Translations under genes and position numbers: made by a program
Source: Virgibacillus profundi
GTDB taxonomy: Bacteria; Bacillota; Bacilli; Bacillales; Amphibacillaceae
Length of the DNA stretch: 64,000 nt
Assembly: GCF_002287375.1 (NCBI RefSeq)
Contig: NZ_NPOA01000004.1
Location: 186,001 to 250,000, forward strand
Direction: 5' to 3'
In this document: piece after piece, positions 8,575-16,546 of the stretch
Layout: each line of letters begins with the position of its first letter
Numbering within the stretch: the stretch's first letter is position 1
The notes under the pieces: generated by a model
Database searches by the model: none
What the model was told of the DNA's origin: nothing
Seen by the model: the letters and a program-made list of their open reading frames with translations, nothing else

Positions 8575-9093
8575 ATGAAAATATTCAAACGATTATTTAA
8601 AAGCGATAAAGAAACCATCGATTCAGATACTTCTTCTAGTTTTTCTGATGAAATAAATCCAAAGGTAGAATTAAAATGTGTTGGTACATATAGTTTTGAT
8701 GTTATCGAAAATCCAGAAAGTGTAGAGGAATTTACTCAAAGAATGAGTGAGGAAGGTTTTCGTGGTTGGTACGCTCCTCCATATTATACGTATCATATCA
8801 TTGTGAATTTTAAAGCAAATGTGAAATACAACAATTCCAATTTTGATGTTGCTGATGGCTTTAAAATGGGCACATACTCAGAAAACGAAGCCTATACTTA
8901 TCTATACAGATTGCTAAAAGAAGGTGGGGAAGCAGAAGTGTTTAACGATAAACTGAAGAATAATATTGTAGCAAGTTTAGACAACCAACTTCAAGAAAAT
9001 AGTATAGAGTCGATTAAATCATATCTGGAAAACAACGAACCATTAGCTTTCGACTTTACATTTAAAACAGATAAGACTGAAAATATGCAGTAG
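8575..9093 (+). CDS. Phage protein, unknown function
   Basis: 172 aa. ATG 8575 is chosen over 8560 because GGGAGGG lies between them at the right distance. Positively charged N-terminus (MKIFKRLFKSDKE), then a Ser-rich linker and a mixed alpha/beta body. First gene downstream of cassette 1. No domain recognised. Confidence 0.6.
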   Translation: MKIFKRLFKSDKETIDSDTSSSFSDEINPKVELKCVGTYSFDVIENPESVEEFTQRMSEEGFRGWYAPPYYTYHIIVNFKANVKYNNSNFDVADGFKMGTYSENEAYTYLYRLLKEGGEAEVFNDKLKNNIVASLDNQLQENSIESIKSYLENNEPLAFDFTFKTDKTENMQ

Positions 9094-9108
9094 AAAGGAA
9101 AACAACCA

Positions 9109-9315
9109 ATGAAAATCGGAGACAAAGTTAGAAACATTCACAACAATACAGAAGGTTATCTAGTTTACTCGACTTTTGGCGCAAGTGTTAGTGGTTTTGA
9201 TACGAATGAAGATGATGTCACATATCATTTTCAAACACTTGGACAGTCGATCGACAACTATGCTAAAGATTGGGAACGAATATATAAATTTAAATATAAT
9301 ATGAAAGGGAGGTGA
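9109..9315 (+). CDS. Small phage protein (68 aa), unknown
   Basis: Begins MKIGDKVRNIHNNTEGYLV, a pattern common to small SH3-like beta-barrel proteins. AGAAAGGAAA precedes the ATG. No firm family. Confidence 0.55.
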   Translation: MKIGDKVRNIHNNTEGYLVYSTFGASVSGFDTNEDDVTYHFQTLGQSIDNYAKDWERIYKFKYNMKGR

Positions 9316-9321
9316 CTATAG

Positions 9322-9495
9322 ATGAATATACAAACTACGCTTTATCCGGATAGCAGGGTTATCTACAACTCAGACAACCACATATTAACAATCATGAGCA
9401 GCAATAACAAATTTGAACTTAAAGTACATCCAATGGTGTTAGAAGGTATCGTTGAAAATTTAAGTGAAGAATTAAAACTAAAGGAGGATGAATAG
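9322..9495 (+). CDS. Small phage protein (57 aa), unknown
   Basis: GGGAGGTGA precedes ATG 9322. Beta-rich start, helical and acidic end (LSEELKLKEDE). Its TAG overlaps the next GTG (TAGTG), so translation is probably coupled. Not recognised. Confidence 0.55.
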   Translation: MNIQTTLYPDSRVIYNSDNHILTIMSSNNKFELKVHPMVLEGIVENLSEELKLKEDE

Positions 9496-10046
9496 TGGGG
9501 AAGATTAAAGTTACGAAGAAACAGGCTAAAATACTAGACTATTTTAAAAAGAATTACGAAAGAACTATGGGAGATTTAACATATGGCAATTTTTATTTAG
9601 CTTTATGCGATGGATACGAAGTTGAACCAGAGTTTGAGATTGGGGAATTTACAAAGATCAATAATGATGAATTAAATCTCACAAGGAAAATACTCAGTAT
9701 ATACCAGATCAATAAAACAAAATTTGCGGATCTAGAGAGTGCGGAACAAATACCAATAAGCATGTTAATTAAACTGTCGCCAGAGGAAATCAAACAGGAA
9801 AGAGAGTGGAGATGGTGGAATAAACATGATAGAAAAATAGGCGAATTGAGAAAAGGCGACACCTTAATTAGTAATACAGGATGCTTATTCTTTGTTCGGG
9901 ATTCAAATGGTATAGCAGCTACAGTGACTAACGCAACAACAACGCAACGATCCGAAGCTACAATCAATATTAAAACATACTTCAATGATGGTGCTAAGGT
10001 GCATTGTTTTGCTGAAGGCAGATTGGATTTGAATGTAGATGAGTAA
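9495..10046 (+). CDS. Phage protein, unknown function
   Basis: 183 aa from GTG 9495, preceded by AAGGAGG. The N-terminal half is helical (KVTKKQAKILDYFKKN), the middle has a WRWWNKHDRKIGELRKG patch, and the C-terminal half is beta-rich. No domain recognised. It overlaps the next gene by 8 nt. Confidence 0.6.
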   Translation: MGKIKVTKKQAKILDYFKKNYERTMGDLTYGNFYLALCDGYEVEPEFEIGEFTKINNDELNLTRKILSIYQINKTKFADLESAEQIPISMLIKLSPEEIKQEREWRWWNKHDRKIGELRKGDTLISNTGCLFFVRDSNGIAATVTNATTTQRSEATINIKTYFNDGAKVHCFAEGRLDLNVDE

Positions 10047-10356
10047 ACGAATGGAAGAGATAAAGGAACGTTTTAAGTCAGTCGGAGATGGGGACATTAA
10101 TTGGCTTATCCAACAAACAGAGCATGTGAAGGAATTAGAGAGGCGAATATCATTTGATGAAAAGTTCTATAGTGGTAAGATTAAAGAACTCTTGGCAAAA
10201 AAGATCCACTACAAACAGGCATTGGAGTTTTATGCAGATGAAGAAAACTATGAATTATGGGGAGATTTTGATGGTTTAAACGAACATATCCATAATGTTG
10301 ATTTTGATAAAGGAGATAAGGCGCGTCAAACACTAAAAGGAGAATCAAATGGTTAA
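10039..10356 (+). CDS. Small helical phage protein, unknown
   Basis: 105 aa, mostly charged helices (VKELERRISFDEKFYSGKIK). Overlaps both neighbours by 8 nt, so it belongs to a tightly coupled run of genes. Not recognised. Confidence 0.55.
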   Translation: MSKRMEEIKERFKSVGDGDINWLIQQTEHVKELERRISFDEKFYSGKIKELLAKKIHYKQALEFYADEENYELWGDFDGLNEHIHNVDFDKGDKARQTLKGESNG

Positions 10357-10666
10357 ATCATATCTGAGAGGTCACGCAATTGAATATGTGAATGATCAAT
10401 GGAAATACAGTGACACAAAAGAGTTAACAGCAGAAACTCATCATCTAAGATCATGTGGATACTGCCACAAGAAGGCAACGCCAGAAGGTCATGACGCTTG
10501 CTTAGGAACATTGCCAAATGTGATGAACGCATGTTGTGGACATGGAGAAACAAATGAAGCGTATGCACAATATTGGGATAAGTCAATAATTCGTGGTGTT
10601 GAAGCTATTAAAACTTTTGAGGTTTTGAAAGGAGAGTCAAAATGTCTAAATTTGAATTGTCAATAG
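10349..10666 (+). CDS. Cys-rich phage protein with CxxC...CCGHG motif
   Basis: 105 aa. The centre reads CGYCHKKATPEGHDACLG, then NVMNACCGHG, a pattern seen in small proteins of many Firmicute phages and probably a zinc site. A further CLNLNC ends the protein. AAAGGAG lies upstream of ATG 10349. The gene overlaps both the preceding gene (8 nt) and the following GHKL ATPase gene (25 nt). Molecular role unknown. Confidence 0.6.
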   Translation: MVKSYLRGHAIEYVNDQWKYSDTKELTAETHHLRSCGYCHKKATPEGHDACLGTLPNVMNACCGHGETNEAYAQYWDKSIIRGVEAIKTFEVLKGESKCLNLNCQ

Positions 10667-11754
10667 CTAAAGATTATGTGCCAACGTGGAACTACATAGA
10701 TGCTGTTCGAGAGCTATTTCAGAACGCATTAGATCAACAGACTATCACTGAAGACAATGAAATGTTTTTTGACTACAATCCAGAAACAGAAATTTTATCA
10801 ATTGGGAATAAATTATCTATATTGGATACCAGCTCACTACTACTTGGTGCTACAACTAAAGCAGATGAAGATGAAACAATTGGTCAATTCGGTGAAGGTT
10901 ATAAGATTGCAACTTTAGTGTTAACAAGAGAGAATCATCCAGTAACATTTTACAACTATGGAGCTAAAGAAGTTTGGCAACCAAGGTTTGTTAACTCAAG
11001 GAAATATAGAGCAGAGGTGCTTACATTCTTTGTAGATAAAAAATATCCGTGGCAAGGAATACCTCATCACAATCTTGTCATTACAGTTGAGAATATTACT
11101 CAAGAACAATATGACAGTATAATTGAAACTAACTTACACCTACAGGATATCGGAGAACATTTTAGCACAGATAAAGGCAGGATCTTATTGGATGATAGAT
11201 ATAAAGGAAAAGTGTTCGTCAGTGGACTGTTTATTTGTGATTACTCTAATTATCATCACGGATACGATTTTAAACCTAAAGAGTTATCCATTGACCGAGA
11301 TAGAAAACTGGTTGACAACTTTGATTTAAGATGGTTAGCTTCTCAGATGTGGCTAAAACAAACTAGCGATGAAATGAGAGAGATCGCATCCGATCTAATA
11401 ATAAGTGACGCTGCCGACACGGAGTTTGTAAAACACGTAGGATTTGACAGAGAGAATTTTGTAAAAACGGCTAACCATGTATATAGTTCCTTCAAGAAAG
11501 AATATGGAGATGGTGCAATTCCTATATCCAGTCAAGAGGAATTAGAGAGTATTAGTGGTAATGTTAAACCTATTATGGTGTCAAGTGAATATAAAAATGT
11601 TGTCAAATCTAGTTCACATTATGCAGAGCCTGTTAGATTGTATAAACCGTCTCCAAAAGAACGAATGGAAGAGTGGTTGGAAAAATATGAGCAACAAATA
11701 CCTAGTGAAGCTTTTTATGAGCTGGAATTGATTGTGAAGGACTTAGAGAATTGA
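10642..11754 (+). CDS. GHKL-fold ATPase of unknown role
   Basis: 370 aa. The Hsp90/gyrase/MutL/histidine-kinase ATP-binding fold is visible: N-box AVRELFQNALDQ (residues 22-33; ELFQN matches ExxxN), SIGNKLSILDTSSLLLG at the DxGxG position (about 53-69), and G-box IGQFGEGYKIA (about 80-90). The rest (about 100-370) has no recognised transducer, kinase or DNA-binding domain. It starts inside the preceding Cys-rich gene with a good site (AAAGGAGAG). Stand-alone GHKL ATPases in phages are often unassigned; a role in remodelling a host factor or in defence or counter-defence is possible but unproven. Confidence 0.8.
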   Translation: MSKFELSIAKDYVPTWNYIDAVRELFQNALDQQTITEDNEMFFDYNPETEILSIGNKLSILDTSSLLLGATTKADEDETIGQFGEGYKIATLVLTRENHPVTFYNYGAKEVWQPRFVNSRKYRAEVLTFFVDKKYPWQGIPHHNLVITVENITQEQYDSIIETNLHLQDIGEHFSTDKGRILLDDRYKGKVFVSGLFICDYSNYHHGYDFKPKELSIDRDRKLVDNFDLRWLASQMWLKQTSDEMREIASDLIISDAADTEFVKHVGFDRENFVKTANHVYSSFKKEYGDGAIPISSQEELESISGNVKPIMVSSEYKNVVKSSSHYAEPVRLYKPSPKERMEEWLEKYEQQIPSEAFYELELIVKDLEN

Positions 11755-11763
11755 GGTGAACAA

Positions 11764-11961
11764 ATGAATAATTATCGAATAGCGGGATTCCTAAAAATAT
11801 TGATGATATGGATAATTGTTATGACAGCACTAACAGGGATTTATGCTGCTTCAGGATCAGGTTTGACATTGCTTATAGGAGTAATCTTTTCATGGCTTGT
11901 GGCAGGGGCAATGTATGTTCAGGATAAGCAATTGAAGAAAATTTGGAATGACAATAACTAA
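11764..11961 (+). CDS. Small two-helix membrane protein (65 aa)
   Basis: GAGGTGA precedes ATG 11764. Hydrophobic segments at about residues 8-29 and 32-52, short basic tail. Unknown function; 9 nt after the GHKL ATPase gene. Confidence 0.55.
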   Translation: MNNYRIAGFLKILMIWIIVMTALTGIYAASGSGLTLLIGVIFSWLVAGAMYVQDKQLKKIWNDNN

Positions 11962-11986
11962 TAAGTATTATAAAATGAGGGGAAAT

Positions 11987-12241
11987 ATGCGCAAATATGA
12001 GTGTACCATGTCGTTTGATCTAGAAGAATACGATGAGAACGGAAATTCAATTGAAAACGAAACATTAACTGTGAATGTTGGAACTGTCTGGAGTGAAGAT
12101 GATAAATCCTCATACAACTTTGTTGCAGGTAGTGACGCTTATCGACTTGTTCAAATCACTAAGGATGAACATAGCAGATGGATCGAGATATATGGAGATA
12201 GGTTGGAAGAGTGTTTTACAGAATTAGAGGAGGATAAATAA
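11987..12241 (+). CDS. Small acidic phage protein (84 aa), unknown
   Basis: ATG 11987 is preferred over the frame's earlier ATG at 11948 because GAGGGGA lies 5 nt upstream of it. Beta-rich (MRKYECTMSFDLEEYDENG), acidic C-terminus. Not recognised. Confidence 0.5.
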   Translation: MRKYECTMSFDLEEYDENGNSIENETLTVNVGTVWSEDDKSSYNFVAGSDAYRLVQITKDEHSRWIEIYGDRLEECFTELEEDK

Positions 12242-12484
12242 ATGAGCTTGGTAAAAATTGATTTATATGGCGGGAAGTATACAGCATTACATGACGAAGG
12301 TCATGGTGGAGTCACTGTTTTGCGTTACGGTGAAGCATGGAGAAATGAAACTGGTGATGGATTTATTCTTGCTATGATTCAGGAGATTATAAGTCTACGA
12401 GAAGAATTAGAAATCGCAAGGGAAACGGGCAACGAAAGAGAAGCTCTTGCATATGAACGAGGGTTAATTGGCGGTACAAAATAA
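12242..12484 (+). CDS. Small phage protein (80 aa), unknown
   Basis: Starts directly after the previous stop, with GAGGAGGA upstream. Gly-rich beta N-terminus and a helical tail (EELEIARETGNEREALAYE). Not recognised. Confidence 0.5.
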   Translation: MSLVKIDLYGGKYTALHDEGHGGVTVLRYGEAWRNETGDGFILAMIQEIISLREELEIARETGNEREALAYERGLIGGTK

Positions 12485-12511
12485 AATATAAATTCTTTAT
12501 GAGGTGAAGAA

Positions 12512-12769
12512 ATGCTTGATGAATCAAAATACAATGAATTTGAATTGAGCATTATGTCGCTACATGACCATGCACTAATCATGAATGAGTACAAGAATAT
12601 TGGGATAGATACTGTCCCTGTAGATATTTATTTAGAATTATTGGGCTTAATGATCAACTATGTAAGAGATATTTGCAATGTGGTAAACGAATATGATGAT
12701 AAAATGCTATCACAGGAGGAGCAGTTAAATAGTCTCTTGGATTACATCAAGAAAAAACAAAATAATTGA
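12512..12769 (+). CDS. Small helical phage protein (85 aa), unknown
   Basis: GAGGTGA precedes ATG 12512. Predicted all-helical and acidic. Not recognised. Confidence 0.5.
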   Translation: MLDESKYNEFELSIMSLHDHALIMNEYKNIGIDTVPVDIYLELLGLMINYVRDICNVVNEYDDKMLSQEEQLNSLLDYIKKKQNN

Positions 12770-12788
12770 GAAAAGGAGAGGAATTAAA

Positions 12789-13022
12789 ATGAGTGACCAC
12801 TTTAACAATAACAAGAAAGTACTTTGGCTAGGTGTAAATGGAATGGAATATATTAGTTGGGAAAACTCAGATGTAATTATTGAGTTTGATCCATATTATT
12901 ATCCGATGCCGTCACATGTTATCCAACACAGTAAAAAAATACTGACTGAAGACGACATGTTTGATGCTTTAAGCAATGGAAAATGGCATGTAAATACTTA
13001 TGAAGAAGTGTTGCATGAGTAA
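12789..13022 (+). CDS. Small phage protein (77 aa), unknown
   Basis: AAAGGAGAGG precedes ATG 12789. Aromatic-rich centre (FDPYYYPMP). Not recognised. Confidence 0.5.
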   Translation: MSDHFNNNKKVLWLGVNGMEYISWENSDVIIEFDPYYYPMPSHVIQHSKKILTEDDMFDALSNGKWHVNTYEEVLHE

Positions 13023-13209
13023 CATAATTTATCGAGAAAGGATGCGAACTCAATTGGAAATTGAATTAAATCGAAAAGAACTTGAAACAGCAATACAAGA
13101 TTATATTTTTAAAAAGCTAGGTAATGCAGCTTATATTGATGGGTTTAAAACAATTGCAGGCAATAGTTATGTCAGTATTGACTGCGTTGTTGCGGAAGTG
13201 AAGGAATGA
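13015..13209 (+). CDS. Small phage protein (64 aa), unknown
   Basis: ATG 13015 overlaps the previous stop (ATGAGTAA). ATG 13039 (MRTQLEIELN...) is an alternative start with AAAGGATG close by. Contains LNRKELETAIQDYIFKKLG, then a beta segment. Not recognised. Confidence 0.45.
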   Translation: MSNIIYRERMRTQLEIELNRKELETAIQDYIFKKLGNAAYIDGFKTIAGNSYVSIDCVVAEVKE

Positions 13210-13245
13210 CTAAAACACGAATCAAGACAAGAGGGGGTTGACTAA

Positions 13246-13443
13246 ATGAATAATAATGTAATTTTAACAGATGATGAGCTATCTTTAATAATGACATCTT
13301 TAGTTTTCATCAGTGTTAGCTATGATAAATACTTTGAGAAGAATGGCGTTGAAGGTTTGGACAACGAAACAATTGACGCTTACAGTGATTTTAAAAGGTT
13401 GCATGAGAAACTGCACAAGGAATATTTTGACTTAAATCAATAA
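13246..13443 (+). CDS. Small helical phage protein (65 aa), unknown
   Basis: AGAGGGGGTTG precedes ATG 13246. Helical and acidic, with ILTDDELSLIMTSLVFI at the N-terminus. Not recognised. Confidence 0.5.
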   Translation: MNNNVILTDDELSLIMTSLVFISVSYDKYFEKNGVEGLDNETIDAYSDFKRLHEKLHKEYFDLNQ

Positions 13444-13466
13444 TTCTGTAAGAAGGAGGAAGTAAA

Positions 13467-13754
13467 ATGAAAAACATTCGACACTGGATCAGGTTCAAGA
13501 TTAGAAATTATTTGGGGGTAAATCAACTGGAAAATAACTACAAGCGAGAAAAGAAAAAGTTGCAGGATAAGTTGGATATTACATATGATGAACTGCAATA
13601 TTTAAAAGCCGACATTGAAATAGCCGAAACAACTATTGCAACCATGAGTGGTGAAATCGAATTACTTGCCACTAGCAAAGCGGATATCTTGTTTGTGGGA
13701 GATATTGCAGATCAAATGGATGATATTGCAACTAAGACAAGCAATAGAAAATAG
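13467..13754 (+). CDS. Coiled-coil phage protein (95 aa), unknown
   Basis: AAGGAGGAAG precedes ATG 13467. A basic N-terminus (RHWIRFKIRNYLG) is followed by a long coiled coil. No membrane segment. Not recognised. Confidence 0.5.
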   Translation: MKNIRHWIRFKIRNYLGVNQLENNYKREKKKLQDKLDITYDELQYLKADIEIAETTIATMSGEIELLATSKADILFVGDIADQMDDIATKTSNRK

Positions 13755-13786
13755 AAATGAATCATATCGAGAAAGGAGATGATTAA

Positions 13787-14059
13787 ATGGAGCTAGGTAG
13801 CAAAGAATGGTTCGAAGCATTGGAGAAGAATGTAAAATTTCCTAAAACTGTTGCATTTTACGTATCAAATCGAGGAAAAGTATACTCGCAAATTGTAGAT
13901 ACTAAAGCAGAATCTCCTATGAATATAAAATATGAGAAAATACAGCCTTCTTTATTACTAAGTGGCGAACGAACTGCGCTGGTAAGAGTTAAGCGACTTG
14001 ATAACTCGAAAGAATACTATAGTTTGAGCAAAGAGTTGCATGAGGCTTGGGGTAAATAG
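13787..14059 (+). CDS. Small phage protein (90 aa), unknown
   Basis: AAAGGAGATGATTAA precedes ATG 13787; the same start block recurs before the 14515 gene. Soluble, beta-rich, basic. Not recognised. Confidence 0.5.
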   Translation: MELGSKEWFEALEKNVKFPKTVAFYVSNRGKVYSQIVDTKAESPMNIKYEKIQPSLLLSGERTALVRVKRLDNSKEYYSLSKELHEAWGK

Positions 14060-14103
14060 CACCTTAAAATAATGAATTTATCGAGGAAAAGGAGGAGTAA
14101 TTA

Positions 14104-14265
14104 ATGAAATTGTTAGATCATTTAAATTTATACTTTGGGAATGAAGCAAGTAATATGAAGGAATTTGTTAAAGACTTCAAAGATGAGTACGAAGGTGGAG
14201 AAGAAGATGCCTTTATAGCTTTATTGATGTTTCTTAACTCTTATAGCAAAGTAGAATCACAATAA
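14104..14265 (+). CDS. Small acidic phage protein (53 aa), unknown
   Basis: AAAGGAGGAG precedes ATG 14104. Helical, acidic (FKDEYEGGEEDAF). Supported by the ribosome site and by the co-directional tight spacing. Confidence 0.5.
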   Translation: MKLLDHLNLYFGNEASNMKEFVKDFKDEYEGGEEDAFIALLMFLNSYSKVESQ

Positions 14266-14298
14266 GAGATTTCATTTAATGAGAAAGGAGAGAAGAGA

Positions 14299-14487
14299 AT
14301 GGATGAACAGTTATCTAAAGCTCTGAATGACATCTTTGCGTGGTCACAGCATATTAGGGTAGAGGCACAGAAAAAAGGAAATGATGGCATTGACGACGAT
14401 GCGCTGATAATCCAAGAAATAATTGAAGACTATCTTCACGGACTTAATATTGATCCAACAGAAGTAATTGATTTAAACTCACGTTAA
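14299..14487 (+). CDS. Small acidic phage protein (62 aa), unknown
   Basis: AAAGGAGAG precedes ATG 14299. Helical; not recognised. Part of the run of small genes from 11.7 to 16.5 kb. Confidence 0.5.
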   Translation: MDEQLSKALNDIFAWSQHIRVEAQKKGNDGIDDDALIIQEIIEDYLHGLNIDPTEVIDLNSR

Positions 14488-14514
14488 AAGGATTGTTTTA
14501 TAGGAGATGATTAA

Positions 14515-14640
14515 ATGGAACTCACAGACTTAGCATTAGAGATTGAAAGGTTTTTAGTTAGTAAAGACATAAAGGCTTCAGATATAACAGTTAACCAGTT
14601 AATAGATGAGTTATACAACGATGGATTTGAAGAGTTATAA
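14515..14640 (+). CDS. Small acidic phage protein (41 aa), unknown
   Basis: TAGGAGATGATTAA precedes ATG 14515. Reads MELTDLALEIERFLVSKDIK then a second helix, suggesting a compact two-helix protein. Last gene before bracketed promoter cassette 2. Confidence 0.5.
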   Translation: MELTDLALEIERFLVSKDIKASDITVNQLIDELYNDGFEEL

Positions 14641-14652
14641 AATTAATACCAT

Positions 14653-14728
14653 ATAATATTATTTGTCTATTGACAGATTGAAACCACCGTGGTAAGATGA
14701 ATACAGATTGATGGACAAATAATATTAT
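14653..14728 (+). promoter_or_regulatory. Promoter bracketed by perfect inverted 15-bp operators (cassette 2)
   Basis: ATAATATTATTTGTC (14653-14667) and its exact reverse complement GACAAATAATATTAT (14714-14728) flank TTGACA (14670-14675), a 17-bp spacer and TAAGAT (14693-14698). The right copy is identical to the spacer element at 15636-15650. Geometry matches cassette 1 base for base. Confidence 0.8.
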
Positions 14729-14743
14729 ATAGGAGGAGTACAG

Positions 14744-15160
14744 ATGGAAATTGATTATGAAGAAAGTCTTAAGGCAGTTAGAGATGTCTTGGTAAACTTT
14801 CCAAAACAACATAAGTTTAATCTAGAAGAATTAGATAGGTTACATAAAGAGGAGATTGATTTACTTCACGTAATTGAGCTAGTATCGCTGAATGCCGCAG
14901 AGGTATTTTTAATTCCCTACAAGCAATTGCAAACAGTTTTGCAAGAAAGAAGGAAGTTGAAAAAGGAAAATGAATTTCTTGAACGTATCTTACAACTTAC
15001 AAAACAGCCTAAAATGGGCGAAAAGCAAATTAACCAAGCTATTGGGGATGTTAGGAACATTAAACATAATCAGAGTATTAGAACTTATAGGATGAAAGCT
15101 CGTAAGGATTTACAACACCTGATTGATAATCGTTCCATTAAAATTAAAGTGGGGAACTGA
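14744..15160 (+). CDS. Coiled-coil phage protein (138 aa), unknown
   Basis: AGGAGGAG precedes ATG 14744, just downstream of cassette 2. Helical with a charged coil in the middle (LQERRKLKKENEFLERIL) and a basic C-terminal end. Not recognised. Confidence 0.55.
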   Translation: MEIDYEESLKAVRDVLVNFPKQHKFNLEELDRLHKEEIDLLHVIELVSLNAAEVFLIPYKQLQTVLQERRKLKKENEFLERILQLTKQPKMGEKQINQAIGDVRNIKHNQSIRTYRMKARKDLQHLIDNRSIKIKVGN

Positions 15161-15163
15161 ATC

Positions 15164-15427
15164 ATGAGAAACATACTAGGCTACATATCAATCGTTATAG
15201 CGGTACTTGTTGGTATTAATATAGGATTATACTTCACAGCAAGTGGGTACTATGATATTGCCACATCGGCGCAGCAAGGATACATGAATTCTATATTCAG
15301 TAATGGTACTTTTATGTTGGGAGTAGCTAAGATTATATTTGCAGGAACAGTGGGATTTATATCATCAATTATAGCTTTAATTCCTGCATGGTTGTTGTTA
15401 AGAAATGAAGGAGGCGGAAACAAATGA
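15164..15427 (+). CDS. Two-helix membrane protein (87 aa), unknown
   Basis: Hydrophobic segments at about residues 5-24 and 50-78, linked by a Ser/Gln-rich loop. Starts 3 nt after the previous stop and overlaps the next gene (ATGA). Not recognised. Confidence 0.55.
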   Translation: MRNILGYISIVIAVLVGINIGLYFTASGYYDIATSAQQGYMNSIFSNGTFMLGVAKIIFAGTVGFISSIIALIPAWLLLRNEGGGNK

Positions 15428-15612
15428 AAGCAGAAATTAATGGAATTGTAGTAGAAGGTACACCGGAAGAAATTTACGAATATGTTAAGCTGTCAAAACG
15501 AGATAAAAAGTCTACAAAATCAAAAGCAGACTCAGAATTTGTTAAGCGGTTAGTATTTGGTGATCTACAAGCCAATGAAATCATCAAAGATATAAACAAC
15601 AGCTATTCATAA
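15424..15612 (+). CDS. Small phage protein (62 aa), unknown
   Basis: ATGA overlap with the preceding gene; GGAGGCGG lies upstream. Begins MKAEINGIVVEGTPEEIYEY, a start seen in several small phage proteins, followed by a Lys/Ser linker. Not recognised. Confidence 0.5.
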   Translation: MKAEINGIVVEGTPEEIYEYVKLSKRDKKSTKSKADSEFVKRLVFGDLQANEIIKDINNSYS

Positions 15613-15626
15613 TTCTGATGATAAGC

Positions 15627-15655
15627 TTGACAATAGACAAATAATATTATATAAT
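15627..15655 (+). promoter_or_regulatory. Sigma-A-type promoter with embedded operator (site B)
   Basis: TTGACA (15627-15632), 17-bp spacer, TATAAT (15650-15655). The element GACAAATAATATTAT occupies 15636-15650, so a bound protein would cover most of the promoter. It faces the gene at 15688. Confidence 0.85.
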
Positions 15656-15687
15656 TAACATATACTAATTAAGAAAGGAGAATTCAT

Positions 15688-15882
15688 ATGAGTGAAATTT
15701 CACAACAAGAAGGATTACTAGATTTATTAAATCAGGCACAAGCGACATTGGATGAAGTTTTCTTCCAGTTAGATGGCGGTCATATCACAGTTTCTGAGGA
15801 AGCGTTGAGCGATATGGAAAGTGTATTAGGAAGAGCGAAGCTGGTGCAATATCAGCTAACATCAAATGTGGAAACAAGTTAA
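15688..15882 (+). CDS. Small acidic phage protein (64 aa), unknown
   Basis: AAAGGAG precedes ATG 15688. Helical and acidic, first gene after promoter site B. The stop abuts the next ATG (TAAATG). Confidence 0.5.
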   Translation: MSEISQQEGLLDLLNQAQATLDEVFFQLDGGHITVSEEALSDMESVLGRAKLVQYQLTSNVETS

Positions 15883-16140
15883 ATGTATACGTACATATGC
15901 GATCTGTGCGGTGGTAGTCCGAGTGCAAAAGATAGATATGCATTAATATTCAATGATGGTAAAGATAAGGCACAAATTAGAGGACATAAAGATTGTATTG
16001 ATCAAATCGAAGCTCAGTTTGCCAAAGTAAGACAAAAGATTAAGAAGAAAAGTAAAGGTAAAACTGAGAAAATTGTATCGGTAAAAGAACAGTTTGCAGC
16101 AATGGAGATGGAGTTAGAAGATTACAGGGTAGAAATGTAA
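15883..16140 (+). CDS. Small putative zinc-binding protein (85 aa)
   Basis: Starts MYTYICDLCGGSPSAKDRY, with a CxxC near the N-terminus and HKDC at about residues 36-39, a plausible four-ligand zinc site. Basic helical tail. Follows the previous gene without a gap. Function unknown. Confidence 0.55.
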   Translation: MYTYICDLCGGSPSAKDRYALIFNDGKDKAQIRGHKDCIDQIEAQFAKVRQKIKKKSKGKTEKIVSVKEQFAAMEMELEDYRVEM

Positions 16141-16177
16141 CAGTAGATTGACAACACCTTTAAAGGAGGTGAGAATA

Positions 16178-16321
16178 ATGCAAACAACTAGCGAGTTAAA
16201 GACAGAAATTTTAGATGATCAATTGTTTAATGCAGATAAATCTAATTTAGACAATAGATTGCGAGAATTAGTGTCAATTGATGATGTTATAGGCTTGTGG
16301 AATGACGAAATCATTCAATAG
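16178..16321 (+). CDS. Small acidic phage protein (47 aa), unknown
   Basis: AAAGGAGGTGAG precedes ATG 16178, one of the strongest ribosome sites in the region. Helical and acidic. Not recognised. Confidence 0.5.
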   Translation: MQTTSELKTEILDDQLFNADKSNLDNRLRELVSIDDVIGLWNDEIIQ

Positions 16322-16351
16322 TTAAATAATATTATAATGGAGGTAATCACA

Positions 16352-16546
16352 ATGAATCAGACAGACTTAGATAATCGATATAAGACGGATACGCAGGCTT
16401 TAAGAGAACAGTATGAGTTAGAGGTAGGTAAAGCTTATACCGAGGTTGTGAGTAGCTTAGAACAAGAAGAAGATGATGATTACTTAGATGGTACGCTTAA
16501 AGTATCTAGAAATAATAAGTACGATGATGAAGGAGACTTGATTTAA
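16352..16546 (+). CDS. Small acidic phage protein (64 aa), unknown
   Basis: ATG 16352 is chosen because TGGAGGTAATC lies just upstream of it. A copy of the operator element (AAATAATATTAT, 16324-16335) precedes the gene. The stop overlaps the nrdB start (TAATG), so it may be translationally coupled to ribonucleotide reductase. Confidence 0.5.
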   Translation: MNQTDLDNRYKTDTQALREQYELEVGKAYTEVVSSLEQEEDDDYLDGTLKVSRNNKYDDEGDLI

